This document shows, piece by piece, positions 34,709 through 43,997 of a DNA stretch of 64,000 nt. The DNA is from Flavobacterium sp. A45 (lineage in GTDB: Bacteria; Bacteroidota; Bacteroidia; Flavobacteriales; Flavobacteriaceae). The notes below the pieces were generated by a model. The model saw only the letters and a list, made by a program, of their open reading frames with translations, made no database searches and was not told the DNA's origin. The stretch is from NCBI RefSeq assembly GCF_002001005.1, contig NZ_MUNX01000070.1:48505-112504 (forward strand), in the 5' to 3' direction. The translations under genes were made by a program, and so were the position numbers. Within the stretch, counting starts at the first letter, position 1. Every line of letters starts with the position of its first letter.

Positions 34709-35425
34709 TTAATTCAAATTTAATCCAAATGCTAATCCGTACCATAATTTGTTCTGGTAAATCCAATATTGCTTGTTTTCATCTAATAAATTGTCATAGC
34801 CAATTGCTATTCCAATGGTAAAATTATTAACCCCAATAATTCCTGCAATTCCTTTTGACCACACTACACCGTCATATTCCTTCACTATTTTTTCCTGAGT
34901 TACCGATGGATTCATAGCGGTACCGCCAAAACCGGTAAACAATCCAAAAGAAAAGGCATAGTGATTTATATTTCGGTTAAATTTTTGAAAAGGATTTAGT
35001 TTATAATCTAAACTGTAGGCATCAGTTCTGTAACCAAAATACACTTCACCATTAAGATTTGTAGTAAATTGATTGGGTAAATCTTTTTGTGCAGGTCTGT
35101 ATTTAAAAGGTATAGTTAGAAAATCAACATCAAAACTATTTTTTAAAAACACGGAAGATTTAATATGATCACTGTTGTATTGCTCTAAATAAATTTGCTT
35201 TTTATGGTGCAGAGTATCAATTATTAGATTTCCTTTTTCATCTTTATTAATTGGATAAATAACAACTGTTTCTTCTTTATTATCGATGTAAACTAACTTT
35301 TTTTTATCATCAAAAGTTGTGCTTTTATAAATTCCAGAAGATAATTGCTGCTTTGATTTTTGCTCTAAAACACTACAGCTGCTACAAAATAGTATACAAC
35401 AAATGGAAATACAAATTATCTTCAT
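34709..35425 (-). CDS. Lipoprotein of unknown function
   Basis: 238 residues with a lipobox-like signal sequence (ISICCILFCSSCSVLEQ), so probably a lipid-anchored envelope protein. The second half has glycine- and aromatic-rich strands (YAFSFGLFTGFGGTAM, FTIGIAIGYDN, LWYGLAFGLNLN) consistent with a beta-rich or barrel domain. I do not recognise the family. It lies 10 bp upstream of corA on the same strand, forming an operon; a link to divalent-cation transport is only a guess. Confidence 0.75.
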   Translation of the reverse strand: MKIICISICCILFCSSCSVLEQKSKQQLSSGIYKSTTFDDKKKLVYIDNKEETVVIYPINKDEKGNLIIDTLHHKKQIYLEQYNSDHIKSSVFLKNSFDVDFLTIPFKYRPAQKDLPNQFTTNLNGEVYFGYRTDAYSLDYKLNPFQKFNRNINHYAFSFGLFTGFGGTAMNPSVTQEKIVKEYDGVVWSKGIAGIIGVNNFTIGIAIGYDNLLDENKQYWIYQNKLWYGLAFGLNLN

Positions 35426-35675
35426 TATTAAAATTTAGGTTAAAATATGTGACGAATTCTGATGACAACTAAACTCCAATTATTTTCAGTTTCCATCTAT
35501 GATTGTTCATTAATATCTCAAAAAAAGTGACTATTTTGTAACTATAAATCTTGAATCGGTTTCCAAAATTATTCCGCACTCAGGGTTTAACGCTGTCCAT
35601 TTTTTGTATGCTAAATTACTGAGATGCTAAAGTTACTGAAAAGTTTCAATAGCTGTGAAAGCTTTGTGTAAACGC

Positions 35676-36752
35676 TTATTTTTTTTCTTTAATTAAATAA
35701 ATGTACACCGGAAAATGATCGCTAAATCCTGGAACAGTTGGAGTATTTCTTAATCCATATCCTTTATATTTGCCTTTTGGATTTATCAAAAAAGGTGCGT
35801 TGTAAACTCCAGCTTTCCAATATTTATAACTCGAATACTCCTCACTTATTAAAGATTGCGTTACAATTATCTGGTCGAAAATATCCCAACTGTCTCTAAA
35901 TGCGATTGTCCCTGTTCCTTTTTTAGCTAAATTTTCCATTGGGTTATACAGCCCAAATGGTTCTACTTCATTTTTACTAGCTTTAGTTTTAAGGATTTTT
36001 TTTAAACTGGTATTAAACGGGCCGTCGTTTAAATCGCCCATCGTAACCACTTTGGCATTTGGATTTATCGATTGTAAGGAGTCAATAATTTTCACATTCA
36101 AGGTTGCTGCTTTTTCCCTCAATAAATTACTTATTGCCTCACCTCCTCTTCGCGAAGGCCAGTGATTTACTATGAAATTTATTTCTTCTCCTTCAAGAAA
36201 TCCCGTTAATAGAATTTGATCGCGAGTGTAAATTCTTTTTGTAATCTTATCAGAATCGATAATATCTTCGCTATCTTCATTTACTATCTTTTCTTTAATT
36301 GGTTTGGTATTCACATCATAAATTAGTAACGGAATATTTGTATAGCTAGTAGGTTTGAAATATTTTTTTTGATATAAAAAAGCACAATCTATTCCTCTTC
36401 TATCTGGGGAGTCGAAGTGTACAATACCATAACCTTTATCAATTATTTGAGGATCCTTGACCAAATCTTCTAGAACCTTTCTGTTTTCCGCTTCGGCTAG
36501 ACCAATAATTGTTGGAGAATTAGAGTTTTCCCCAGTACCAATTTTTGACAATACTCTTGCAATATTACTAATCTTTTTTTTATAATATTCGGTAGTATAA
36601 ATCCAATCTTCATCTCGTGTAGCAGGATCATTAATAGTGTCATATAAATTTTCCATATTATAGAAGGCTACCGTATGAACTAAAAAAGTCTTCTTTTGCG
36701 CATTGGCATTGACCATTAAAAGAAATAGAAAGAGATATACTAATTTATTCAT
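35676..36752 (-). CDS. Secreted endonuclease/exonuclease/phosphatase family protein
   Basis: 358 residues. Signal peptide (MNKLVYLFLFLLMVNANAQ). The EEP fold motifs are visible: FYNMENLYD, IIGLAEAENRKVLEDL, FIVNHWPSRRGG, VTMGDLNDGPFNTS and the final GFSDHFPVYIYL. The residues bind a divalent metal and cut phosphodiester bonds; the substrate could be extracellular DNA or another phosphoester. Exported to the periplasm or outside. Confidence 0.88.
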   Translation of the reverse strand: MNKLVYLFLFLLMVNANAQKKTFLVHTVAFYNMENLYDTINDPATRDEDWIYTTEYYKKKISNIARVLSKIGTGENSNSPTIIGLAEAENRKVLEDLVKDPQIIDKGYGIVHFDSPDRRGIDCAFLYQKKYFKPTSYTNIPLLIYDVNTKPIKEKIVNEDSEDIIDSDKITKRIYTRDQILLTGFLEGEEINFIVNHWPSRRGGEAISNLLREKAATLNVKIIDSLQSINPNAKVVTMGDLNDGPFNTSLKKILKTKASKNEVEPFGLYNPMENLAKKGTGTIAFRDSWDIFDQIIVTQSLISEEYSSYKYWKAGVYNAPFLINPKGKYKGYGLRNTPTVPGFSDHFPVYIYLIKEKK

Positions 36753-36810
36753 TTTATGCTTTTACAATTGGGTTCCAGTTTTGTAAATATAGTAATTTGA
36801 TTACAATTAT

Positions 36811-36839
36811 TTGTTGTCTTCAAGAAATGCATATCTTTG
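36811..36839 (+). promoter_or_regulatory. Promoter of the S66 peptidase gene
   Basis: TTG at 36811-36813 and TATCTTTG at 36832-36839, spaced 18 bp; an exact -7 match. The leader to the ATG at 36888 is about 40 bases. Confidence 0.6.
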
Positions 36840-36887
36840 CTTTAACCCTGAATCTTTAACAGCAATTCATTTTTCAAAAAATACAGC

Positions 36888-37889
36888 ATGCAGACCAATC
36901 CATTTTCTTTTATTCAAAAACAATCTGTTTTGTATCCAATGCTATTGCTTATTTTTGTTTTTCAATCTATGAACAGTCAAGCTCAAACCACTATGATCAC
37001 ACCACCTTATTTACAAAAAGGAGACACCATTGCCATTGTTGCCACCGCCAGAAAAAATGTTGATGACAACCTAAAACCAACAATAAATTTACTACACTCT
37101 TGGGGACTGGAAGTCGTAATAGGAAAAACCATTGGATTAGATCTTAATCAATTGGCAGGAACTGATGAACAGCGTGCTGCCGATTTTCAACATCAAATGG
37201 ACAACCCGAATATCAAAGCAATTTGGTGTGCACGAGGTGGATATGGTACGGTACGAATGATTGATTTATTGGATTTTACTAAATTCAAACAGCACCCAAA
37301 ATGGATTGTGGGTTTTAGCGACGTAACTGTTTTACACAATCATCTTAATACAATGGGTTATAAATCGATTCACGGTACAATGCCCGTCAGCGTCGAAAGA
37401 ACAGCTCCCGAATCTATAGAAACTTTAAAAAAAGCGTTGTTCGGAAAACCTTTGGAATATCAAATCGATCCGTTCCCGATGAATCGTTTTGGGAAAGCTA
37501 CCGGCGAATTGGTTGGTGGAAATTTGTCTATTTTATATAGTCTATTTGGATCTAAATCGGCGATTGACTGTACCGATAAAATTTTATTCATTGAAGATTT
37601 GGACGAATATCTTTATCACATTGACAGAATGATGATGAACCTGAAACGCAACGGCTGTCTCGAAAGTATCAAAGGAATTATTGTGGGCGGCATGACCAAA
37701 ATGAAAGACAATGATATTCCTTGGGGAAAAAATGCTAATGAAATTGTTCAGGATGTAACCAAAAAATACAACATTCCGATTCTTTATAATTTCCCAGCCG
37801 GACACGTTCACGATAACAGAGCCTTGATTATGGGAAATATTGTGAGTATGGATGTGAATGAGAGTTGCAATACTGTGATTTTTAAATAA
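36888..37889 (+). CDS. LD-carboxypeptidase (S66 family)
   Basis: 333 residues with an N-terminal hydrophobic export segment (VLYPMLLLIFVFQSMNSQAQ). The S66 core starts at PPYLQKGDTIAIVATAR. The serine nucleophile lies in WIVGFSDVTVLHN; the Glu/His residues of the triad are in FIEDLDEYLYHIDRM and PAGHVHDNRAL. S66 enzymes remove the terminal D-Ala from tetrapeptides in peptidoglycan recycling; the signal segment suggests it acts outside the cytoplasm. Confidence 0.9.
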   Translation: MQTNPFSFIQKQSVLYPMLLLIFVFQSMNSQAQTTMITPPYLQKGDTIAIVATARKNVDDNLKPTINLLHSWGLEVVIGKTIGLDLNQLAGTDEQRAADFQHQMDNPNIKAIWCARGGYGTVRMIDLLDFTKFKQHPKWIVGFSDVTVLHNHLNTMGYKSIHGTMPVSVERTAPESIETLKKALFGKPLEYQIDPFPMNRFGKATGELVGGNLSILYSLFGSKSAIDCTDKILFIEDLDEYLYHIDRMMMNLKRNGCLESIKGIIVGGMTKMKDNDIPWGKNANEIVQDVTKKYNIPILYNFPAGHVHDNRALIMGNIVSMDVNESCNTVIFK

Positions 37890-37994
37890 AAAAAACTAAA
37901 GAATAGAGTAAAGACTTAATCACCATCTTTATTCTATATTCTCTTCTCTTTTTTCTATCTTCTAAAATGTAACTTCTAATTTCTAACTTCAAAA

Positions 37995-38354
37995 ATGGCT
38001 GCACACAACGAACTGGGAAAGTTGGGAGAGGATCTTGCTGTAGATTACCTTAGAAAAAACGGATACACTATTCTGGACACCAATTGGACCTTTCAAAAAG
38101 CGGAAATTGATATTATTGCCAGAATAGAAAATACTCTTGCTATTATAGAAGTTAAAACCCGTTCGTCTCTCGATTTTGGATTACCGCAGGATTTTGTGAA
38201 ACCAAAAAAAATTCAGCTTTTGGTCAAAGCTGTAGATGCTTACGTAGTTGAAAGAGATTTGGATATTGATGTCCGTTTTGATATCATTGCCATCCACAAG
38301 GAAGAGAAATCCTTTGCAATTGAACACCTTATAGATGCTTTTTTTCATTTTTAA
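37995..38354 (+). CDS. YraN family endonuclease-like protein
   Basis: 119 residues, the normal length of the UPF0102/YraN family. HNELGKLGEDLAVDYLRKNG and the PD-(D/E)XK-like core KAEIDIIARIENTLAIIEVK followed by TRSS are clear. Probably a nuclease fold of the Holliday-junction-resolvase type, with no proven role. The 105-bp gap upstream carries pyrimidine-rich iterated words (TTCTATATTCTCTTC, ATCTTC, AACTTC). Confidence 0.9.
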   Translation: MAAHNELGKLGEDLAVDYLRKNGYTILDTNWTFQKAEIDIIARIENTLAIIEVKTRSSLDFGLPQDFVKPKKIQLLVKAVDAYVVERDLDIDVRFDIIAIHKEEKSFAIEHLIDAFFHF

Positions 38355-38375
38355 AGAAATTTAACAATGTTATAT

Positions 38376-38405
38376 TTGTAACAAATTGTTTTTTATGTAT
38401 ATTTG
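38376..38405 (+). promoter_or_regulatory. Promoter of the 38461 gene
   Basis: TTG at 38376-38378 and TATATTTG at 38398-38405, spaced 19 bp, a full match to the Bacteroidota consensus. Confidence 0.6.
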
Positions 38406-38460
38406 TCGAGAATTTAGAATCAAAAACTAAGTATTAACTACGTACAAACCACTATACATT

Positions 38461-39117
38461 ATGAAAACTGTTTCCTCAATTGTTGAAAATTACATCAAAA
38501 CCAAACCTTTTTTATTGAATGCATTGTCACTTGGAATTATCAATCTGACTTCTTTGTCCAGAAACATTATGACCGAATTGGAAAGTGAATTTGGGAAAGA
38601 AGTAAAACAAGGAGCTGTAGTTATGGCTCTGAAACGATTGACCGAAGAGCTTGACTTTAGACTCAATCACAAAATCAATAAAGTAATAAAAAACATAGGT
38701 GAAATCACAGTACGATCTGCCTTAACTGATTATACCTATGTTGTTTCGGATACTGTTTTGAACAAACAAGCCGATTTAATCACCGACATTAATTCATTAC
38801 CTGATATTTTTTATACATCGTCTAAAGGTGTAAATGAAACTAATATTGTGGTTAGCAACAGTGTAAATCATTTGGTTGAAAAGCATTTTGCTTCCGAAAA
38901 ATTGATTCAAAAATTGGAAAATCTGGCTTCGATTACGGTAAAATTACCAAAAGAAAACATTGTGGTTCCAGGTATTTATTATTTCATCTTCCAGCGTCTA
39001 GCTTGGGAAGGGATTATCATCAATGAGGTAATCTCAACTTCTAACGAATTTACGATTTTAGTAAGTGAAAATGAAGTGGATGTTGCTTTCAAGGTGATAA
39101 AAGATTTGAAAAATTAA
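38461..39117 (+). CDS. ACT-domain-like protein (aspartokinase regulatory-like)
   Basis: 218 residues, no signal peptide. The C-terminal half shows an ACT-like pattern (GIYYFIFQRLAWEGIIINEV then EFTILVSENEVDVAFKVI), as in the regulatory part of aspartate kinases. The N-terminal half is helical (LSLGIINLTSLSRNIMTELE) and resembles a winged-helix or regulatory domain. No kinase domain is present. It could be a stand-alone amino-acid-sensing regulator; I have seen such flavobacterial proteins annotated loosely as aspartate kinase, which would be wrong catalytically. Confidence 0.65.
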   Translation: MKTVSSIVENYIKTKPFLLNALSLGIINLTSLSRNIMTELESEFGKEVKQGAVVMALKRLTEELDFRLNHKINKVIKNIGEITVRSALTDYTYVVSDTVLNKQADLITDINSLPDIFYTSSKGVNETNIVVSNSVNHLVEKHFASEKLIQKLENLASITVKLPKENIVVPGIYYFIFQRLAWEGIIINEVISTSNEFTILVSENEVDVAFKVIKDLKN

Positions 39118-39140
39118 AATAAAAAATATTTTATATAATG

Positions 39141-39169
39141 AAACGAGGCCAAGTGCTTCGTTTTTTTTT
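39141..39169 (+). terminator. Probable terminator after the 38461 gene
   Basis: AAACGAGGCCAAGTGCTTCG is followed by a run of nine Ts; AAACGA(G) pairs with (C)TTCGTTT. A short stem, so only moderate support. Confidence 0.55.
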
Positions 39170-39279
39170 GTTTGAATATAGAATTAACATTTACTAATCC
39201 CTAATTTTACATTTTAAGTAAAAGACATTAAAGTTTTCGCTTCTGATTTATAATTAGTGTATTCATAAATACAATCGCC

Positions 39280-41385
39280 ATGCTAGCCCCTTCTTATCAA
39301 AAGTTAAAAGATATTTTATCCTCCTCTATTGATCCCAAACGCATTTTGACCAATCCTTTGCAAACCCTTGCTTATGGAACCGATGCCAGTTTTTATAGAC
39401 TAATTCCAAAAATCGTAATTCTGGTACACGATGAATCGGAAGTCATTGAAATTATAAAACAGGCCAAAAAACTGGACATTGCTTTGACTTTTAGAGCTGC
39501 AGGAACCAGTTTATCTGGTCAAGCCATTACGGATTCGGTATTGGTGGTAGCCACGCACGGCTGGAAAGATTTTGAGCTATTGGAAAACAATCAAAAAATA
39601 AAACTCGAGCCAGGTATTATTGGAGCAAAAGCCAATAATTTCTTGGCTCCACATGGTTTGAAGATAGGCCCAGACCCGGCATCTATCGCCGCCTGCATGA
39701 TTGGCGGAATAGTCGCGAACAATGCCAGCGGAATGTGTTGCGGAACAGCGCAAAACTCCTATCAAACCATAGCCGATATTCGAATTGTATTGCATGACGG
39801 AACGATTTTGGATACCGCCGATACGCAAAGTATTACAGCTTTCAGGAAAAACCAAACTGCGTTAATTCAGGAAATCGAAAACCTCAGGGATCAAATAAAA
39901 GGCAATGAAATTCTTTTCAATCAGATAAAAAATAAATTCAAGATAAAAAATACGACTGGCTACAGTATCAATGCCTTGGTCGACTATCAAGATCCTATCG
40001 ATATCATCAAACATTTGATGGTAGGTTCTGAAGGAACTTTAGCGTTTATCTCCTCTGTCACCTTAAAAACGGTCATTGACGAAAAACACAAGTCCTGTTC
40101 ATTGATTTTTTTCAACACGATTCAGGATGCCTGTAATGCCACTATTTTATTGAAATCTGCTCCCGTATCGGCCGTAGAGTTATTAGACAGGGAATCGATT
40201 CGCTCTGTTGAAAACGACAATGATTCCCCTGAATATTTCAAAACATTACCCGAATCGGCTTGTGCTTTATTGGTGGAATGCCGTGACAATGATTTGGCCA
40301 CCTTGAAAGAAAAACAAACCGCTATCAGAAATCAGATTCAGTCCATCTCTACTTACACTGATTATGAATTTACAAGTAATCCCAAACAATATTATTTTAA
40401 CTGGAAAGCCCGAAAAGGTTTGTTACCTACAGTTGGCGGACTCAGAAAAAACGGAACAACGGTTATCATTGAAGATGTAGCATTCCCTTTACCTCAACTA
40501 GCAGATGCTTGTCTGGCATTGAAAGATTTGTTTAAAAAGTATGAATACCACGATGCAGTTTTATTTGGTCATGCCTTGGAAGGAAATCTTCATTTTGTCT
40601 TTTCACAAGACTTTTCAAACCAAAATGAAATCGATCGTTACGAAAAACTGATGTCAGAATTGGCTGTTCTGGTTGTCGATCGTTTTAATGGCTCCCTGAA
40701 AGCCGAACATGGAACGGGTCGTAACATGGCGGCATTTGTGGAAAAAGAATGGGGATCTACGGCCTACGAAATCATGAAACGTATCAAAAACATTTTTGAT
40801 CCCAATAATAAAATCAATCCAGATGTATTAATCAATCCAGATCCCAAAGCGCATCTCAAAAATTTAAAACCGCTACCCGAATGCAATGATATTGTTGACA
40901 AATGTATGGAGTGCGGGTTTTGTGAACCACATTGCGTATCCGAAGGCTTGACTTTGTCACCGCGCCAACGTATTGTGATAGCACGAGAAATTAGTCGATT
41001 GGAAGAATCCAAAGATGATCCGCAACGGTTAGCCGATATCCGAAAAGATGTTACCTATCAGTTGGATGAAACCTGTGCCACCGATGGCCTTTGTGCCCTG
41101 GCCTGCCCTGTCCATATCGACACAGGGAAATTTGTAAAAACTTGGCGTGCCAATGAATTAAATTCTGGCAATAAAAAAGTGGCTGCATATATTGGCACAC
41201 ACATGGCAGGAACTACATCGATTTTGAGAACCGGATTAAAAATTGTTTCCTTTTTTCACGCTATTCTTGGAACCACCGTTATGACCGCATTGTCAAATGT
41301 GTCCCATTTTATCACTTTTGGAAAAGTTCCGAAATGGATTCCAGAAATGCCAAAAGGAGCCGACAAAATTAACACGAAAAATTAA
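39280..41385 (+). CDS. FAD-linked D-2-hydroxyacid dehydrogenase with Fe-S domain (front part of a split gene)
   Basis: 701 residues: FAD-binding-4 domain (AAGTSLSGQAITDSVLVV, GGIVANNASGMCCG), FAD-oxidase C domain (to AEHGTGRNMAAFVEKEWG), then a 2[4Fe-4S] region CMECGFCEPHC and CATDGLCALACP. Such proteins oxidise D-lactate, glycolate or D-2-hydroxyglutarate. Full-length relatives carry two more CCG domains; here the frame stops at 41385, at the border of a repeat element, and the CCG domains are encoded separately at 41501-42217. The first part may still pair with the second as a two-subunit enzyme. Confidence 0.88.
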   Translation: MLAPSYQKLKDILSSSIDPKRILTNPLQTLAYGTDASFYRLIPKIVILVHDESEVIEIIKQAKKLDIALTFRAAGTSLSGQAITDSVLVVATHGWKDFELLENNQKIKLEPGIIGAKANNFLAPHGLKIGPDPASIAACMIGGIVANNASGMCCGTAQNSYQTIADIRIVLHDGTILDTADTQSITAFRKNQTALIQEIENLRDQIKGNEILFNQIKNKFKIKNTTGYSINALVDYQDPIDIIKHLMVGSEGTLAFISSVTLKTVIDEKHKSCSLIFFNTIQDACNATILLKSAPVSAVELLDRESIRSVENDNDSPEYFKTLPESACALLVECRDNDLATLKEKQTAIRNQIQSISTYTDYEFTSNPKQYYFNWKARKGLLPTVGGLRKNGTTVIIEDVAFPLPQLADACLALKDLFKKYEYHDAVLFGHALEGNLHFVFSQDFSNQNEIDRYEKLMSELAVLVVDRFNGSLKAEHGTGRNMAAFVEKEWGSTAYEIMKRIKNIFDPNNKINPDVLINPDPKAHLKNLKPLPECNDIVDKCMECGFCEPHCVSEGLTLSPRQRIVIAREISRLEESKDDPQRLADIRKDVTYQLDETCATDGLCALACPVHIDTGKFVKTWRANELNSGNKKVAAYIGTHMAGTTSILRTGLKIVSFFHAILGTTVMTALSNVSHFITFGKVPKWIPEMPKGADKINTKN

Positions 41386-41479
41386 CCACAGATTGCTCCG
41401 CCTATTCGCTATCGCTCGGGTCGCAGATTATTTTTAAAATCTTTGACAAAAAATTTAAAATAATCTACGAATCTGCAGT
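41386..41479. repeat. Degenerate inverted-repeat element splitting the dehydrogenase gene
   Basis: Begins CCACAGATT, ends AATCTACGAATCTGCAG, related to the 127-bp elements at 32409 and 51031. The left arm is interrupted by GCTCCGCCTATTCGCTATCG, then CTCGGGT, before CGCAGATTA. Its left border supplies the stop region of the upstream frame. It lies exactly in the linker between two protein parts that are normally fused. Confidence 0.65.
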
Positions 41480-41500
41480 CAAACATTTAATAAAAAAGTA

Positions 41501-42217
41501 ATGAATACAACCGCTGATTTAAAAGTCGTTTACTTTCCTTCGTGCATCAACAGAAGCATGGGGAAAAATCGTTTCCAAGACTCGGATGATCTTCAATTGA
41601 CCGAACTGACCCATCGATTGTTGGTTCGTGCCGGATTCACAATAATTTATCCTGAATCTATGGATGCTCATTGCTGTGGTATGCCTTTCTCTAGTAAAGG
41701 TTTTGCAGAAGCTAATCATGAACAATCGGAGGCATTAGAAAAAGATTTGTTGAAGGCTTCGGAAAATGGTAAATATCCCGTTTTGTATGATATGAGTCCT
41801 TGTTTTTACCATTCGAAAGAAGAATTTACGAAAGCCTTAAAAATCGTCGATCCTATCGAATTTATGTTGGATTATGTAATGCCACAATTGGTTGTGAAAA
41901 ACAAAAAAGATACTATAGCGGTTTTCCCGGTTTGTTCTGTCAAAAAAATTGGAAAAACAGAACAATTGTTGGCATTGTCAAAAATGTGTGCCGACAAAGT
42001 GACCCTTATTGACAGCAATTGTTGCGGTTTTGCCGGTGACAGAGGTTTCCTGATTCCAGAATTGAACGAACATGGATTGCGCGAATTGAAAGCACAAATT
42101 CCTGCCAATTGCCAAGAAGGTTATTCCACCAGCCGAACCTGCGAAATAGGTTTTGAAAAAATAAGCGGCATTGATTTTAAATCCATCTTTTATTTGATTG
42201 AAGAAGTGACGCGGTAA
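41501..42217 (+). CDS. CCG-domain heterodisulfide-reductase-like protein (rear part of the split dehydrogenase)
   Basis: 238 residues. Two cysteine-rich CCG motifs: HCCGMPFSSKG (with PSCINRSMG before it) and NCCGFAGDRG (with FPVCSVKK before it), the cluster-binding motif pair of the GlpC/HdrB/LldE type. It corresponds to the C-terminus of long D-lactate/2-hydroxyglutarate dehydrogenases. The frame differs from the upstream gene. Its ATG at 41501 lies 21 bases after the repeat. The PSCINRSMG region begins right at the N-terminus, so nothing seems lost. Confidence 0.88.
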   Translation: MNTTADLKVVYFPSCINRSMGKNRFQDSDDLQLTELTHRLLVRAGFTIIYPESMDAHCCGMPFSSKGFAEANHEQSEALEKDLLKASENGKYPVLYDMSPCFYHSKEEFTKALKIVDPIEFMLDYVMPQLVVKNKKDTIAVFPVCSVKKIGKTEQLLALSKMCADKVTLIDSNCCGFAGDRGFLIPELNEHGLRELKAQIPANCQEGYSTSRTCEIGFEKISGIDFKSIFYLIEEVTR

Positions 42218-42484
42218 AACAACAAGTACAGCCCAAAACACCAACTTGGATAAGATAATTTCACACTATACTATTTATTTGCAACGAACTAGCTGCCTTA
42301 CAAATGCTTAAATTACAAGAGCTTTTTTTAAAAGTAATGTCATTTTGAAGTTTGATAACTAATGTTTTTTAAGCCTTTGTAATTATTATCGCTGCAATCT
42401 TTTTTTGCGTATTGAAAAATTATAACCTATTAATACGCAACCAAATCATTAAAATAACATCTATAATAATAAAGCATAGAAAAC

Positions 42485-43015
42485 ATGAAAAACAGAATTT
42501 ATCTTATTGCATTATTATTAATCGGTGGCCTAATCTCTTCTTGTGAATCCGATGATGTAGATCAAAATGAGTTTCAAAATAGTGTCAAGGTCTTATCAGA
42601 TTTCAAAAAATCAACCAATAACTCATATAGATACATAGTCACTGGTGTGTCTTGGGTTGGTACTGCTTGGGAAACTACTATAACTATTTCAGGCGGAAAA
42701 GCAATTCAAAGACATTTTAAATACACTAATACCCAAGGATTAAGAAATGATATTCCTAAAGAAGAATTGGAATGGACTGAAAATGGAAATGAAATAGGCA
42801 GTCATAAAAACATAGCTGCAACTGCTCTAACTTTAGACGAAATATATAATAAAGCCGAACAAGAATGGTTAATTAAAAGAGATAATGCAAAGACATACTT
42901 TGAAACCAAAAACAATGGATTAATCTCCATTTGTGGTTATATTGAAAATGGTTGTCAAGACGATTGCTTTATTGGAATACATATAAAAAATATCGAGCCA
43001 TATAATATCATTTAG
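42485..43015 (+). CDS. Lipoprotein of unknown function
   Basis: 176 residues with a lipobox (LLLIGGLISSCESDD, Cys near residue 20) followed by acidic residues, as in surface-exposed Bacteroidota lipoproteins (the lipoprotein export signal S-D/E rich after Cys). The rest has no recognised domain; it contains a late cysteine cluster (ICGYIENGCQDDC). Isolated gene in a 900-bp region; a 267-bp gap lies upstream with nothing identified. Confidence 0.72.
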   Translation: MKNRIYLIALLLIGGLISSCESDDVDQNEFQNSVKVLSDFKKSTNNSYRYIVTGVSWVGTAWETTITISGGKAIQRHFKYTNTQGLRNDIPKEELEWTENGNEIGSHKNIAATALTLDEIYNKAEQEWLIKRDNAKTYFETKNNGLISICGYIENGCQDDCFIGIHIKNIEPYNII

Positions 43016-43130
43016 AAATATAAAAACCCTTTTTTGTTTTAATCCTCTCCCAAAAAAGAAGAAATAAAAATTGGCCACTTTATATTTCTAAATGACATAA
43101 AAAAAGATTCATAAACCCTTAAAATTTCTT

Positions 43131-43895
43131 TTACAAATTCACACCCCCCGAAACCTCAATACGTTGTCCATTTATCCATTTGGCATCATCGGTACACAAA
43201 AAAGCAACCACACCTCCAATATCATCAGGCAAGCCTACTCTTCCCAAAGCTGTTAACGAAGAAATAAGCTGATTTAACTGCTCATTATCACGAACCACAC
43301 CACCACCAAAATCGGTTTCAATAGCACCCGGAGCCACAATATTCACTCTGATTTTTCTCTCCCCCAATTCTTTTGCCTGATATTTAGTCAACGTTTCCAT
43401 TGCTCCTTTCATACTCGCATAAGTGGAATATCCTGGAAATGAAAAACGAGTCAATCCCGACGAAATATTTACAATTCCACCGCCATCATTCATAACTCCT
43501 AATGCTTTTTGAGTTAGAAAAAAGGGTCCTTTAAATTGAATATTAACCATTTCGTCAAATTGGGTTGTGCTAGTTGTCGAAAAACTTTCGTGAAGACCAA
43601 CACCAGCATTGTTGATTAAGAAATCAATTTTATCGGTTCCGAATGAGTCTTTCAATGCAGTTTCTACTTTTTGAAAAAACAAATCAAAACCACTTACCTC
43701 AGCAACATTCAATTGAATGGCTACAGCTTTTTGCCCCAGTTTTTCAATTTCGTTTACAACACTATCAGCTTCTTCCTTTTTACTGTTGTAAGTCAATACA
43801 AGATCAAGCCCTTTTTTAGCAAGATTCAAAGCCATGTCTTTTCCTAATCCGCGGCTTCCTCCAGTTACTAATGCTATTTTGCTTTTAATTTCCAT
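43131..43895 (-). CDS. SDR family oxidoreductase
   Basis: 254 residues, classical short-chain dehydrogenase. Cofactor motif TGGSRGLGKDMA near the N-terminus, NNAG in LINNAGVGLHE, active site Ser in NISSGLTRFS and YSTYASMK (YxxxK). The basic residue after the second strand (TYNSKKEE) hints at NADP(H). Substrate unknown. It is next to an AraC regulator on the same strand, transcribed after it with a ~100-bp gap; the regulator may control it. Confidence 0.93.
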   Translation of the reverse strand: MEIKSKIALVTGGSRGLGKDMALNLAKKGLDLVLTYNSKKEEADSVVNEIEKLGQKAVAIQLNVAEVSGFDLFFQKVETALKDSFGTDKIDFLINNAGVGLHESFSTTSTTQFDEMVNIQFKGPFFLTQKALGVMNDGGGIVNISSGLTRFSFPGYSTYASMKGAMETLTKYQAKELGERKIRVNIVAPGAIETDFGGGVVRDNEQLNQLISSLTALGRVGLPDDIGGVVAFLCTDDAKWINGQRIEVSGGVNL

Positions 43896-43997
43896 CTTAA
43901 AGTTTGTTTTAAATTATATATGACAAAATTAGTTCAGATGTAAAGTCTTGGAATTGTAAATATCAATCCAGAGTTTGCGAAATTCAAATCAGGTTAT

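Noticed and set aside
41386..41500. A simple frameshift or sequencing error as the cause of the split dehydrogenase
   Set aside because: About 115 extra bases with inverted-repeat ends related to two other elements lie at the junction, so an insertion is the better explanation.
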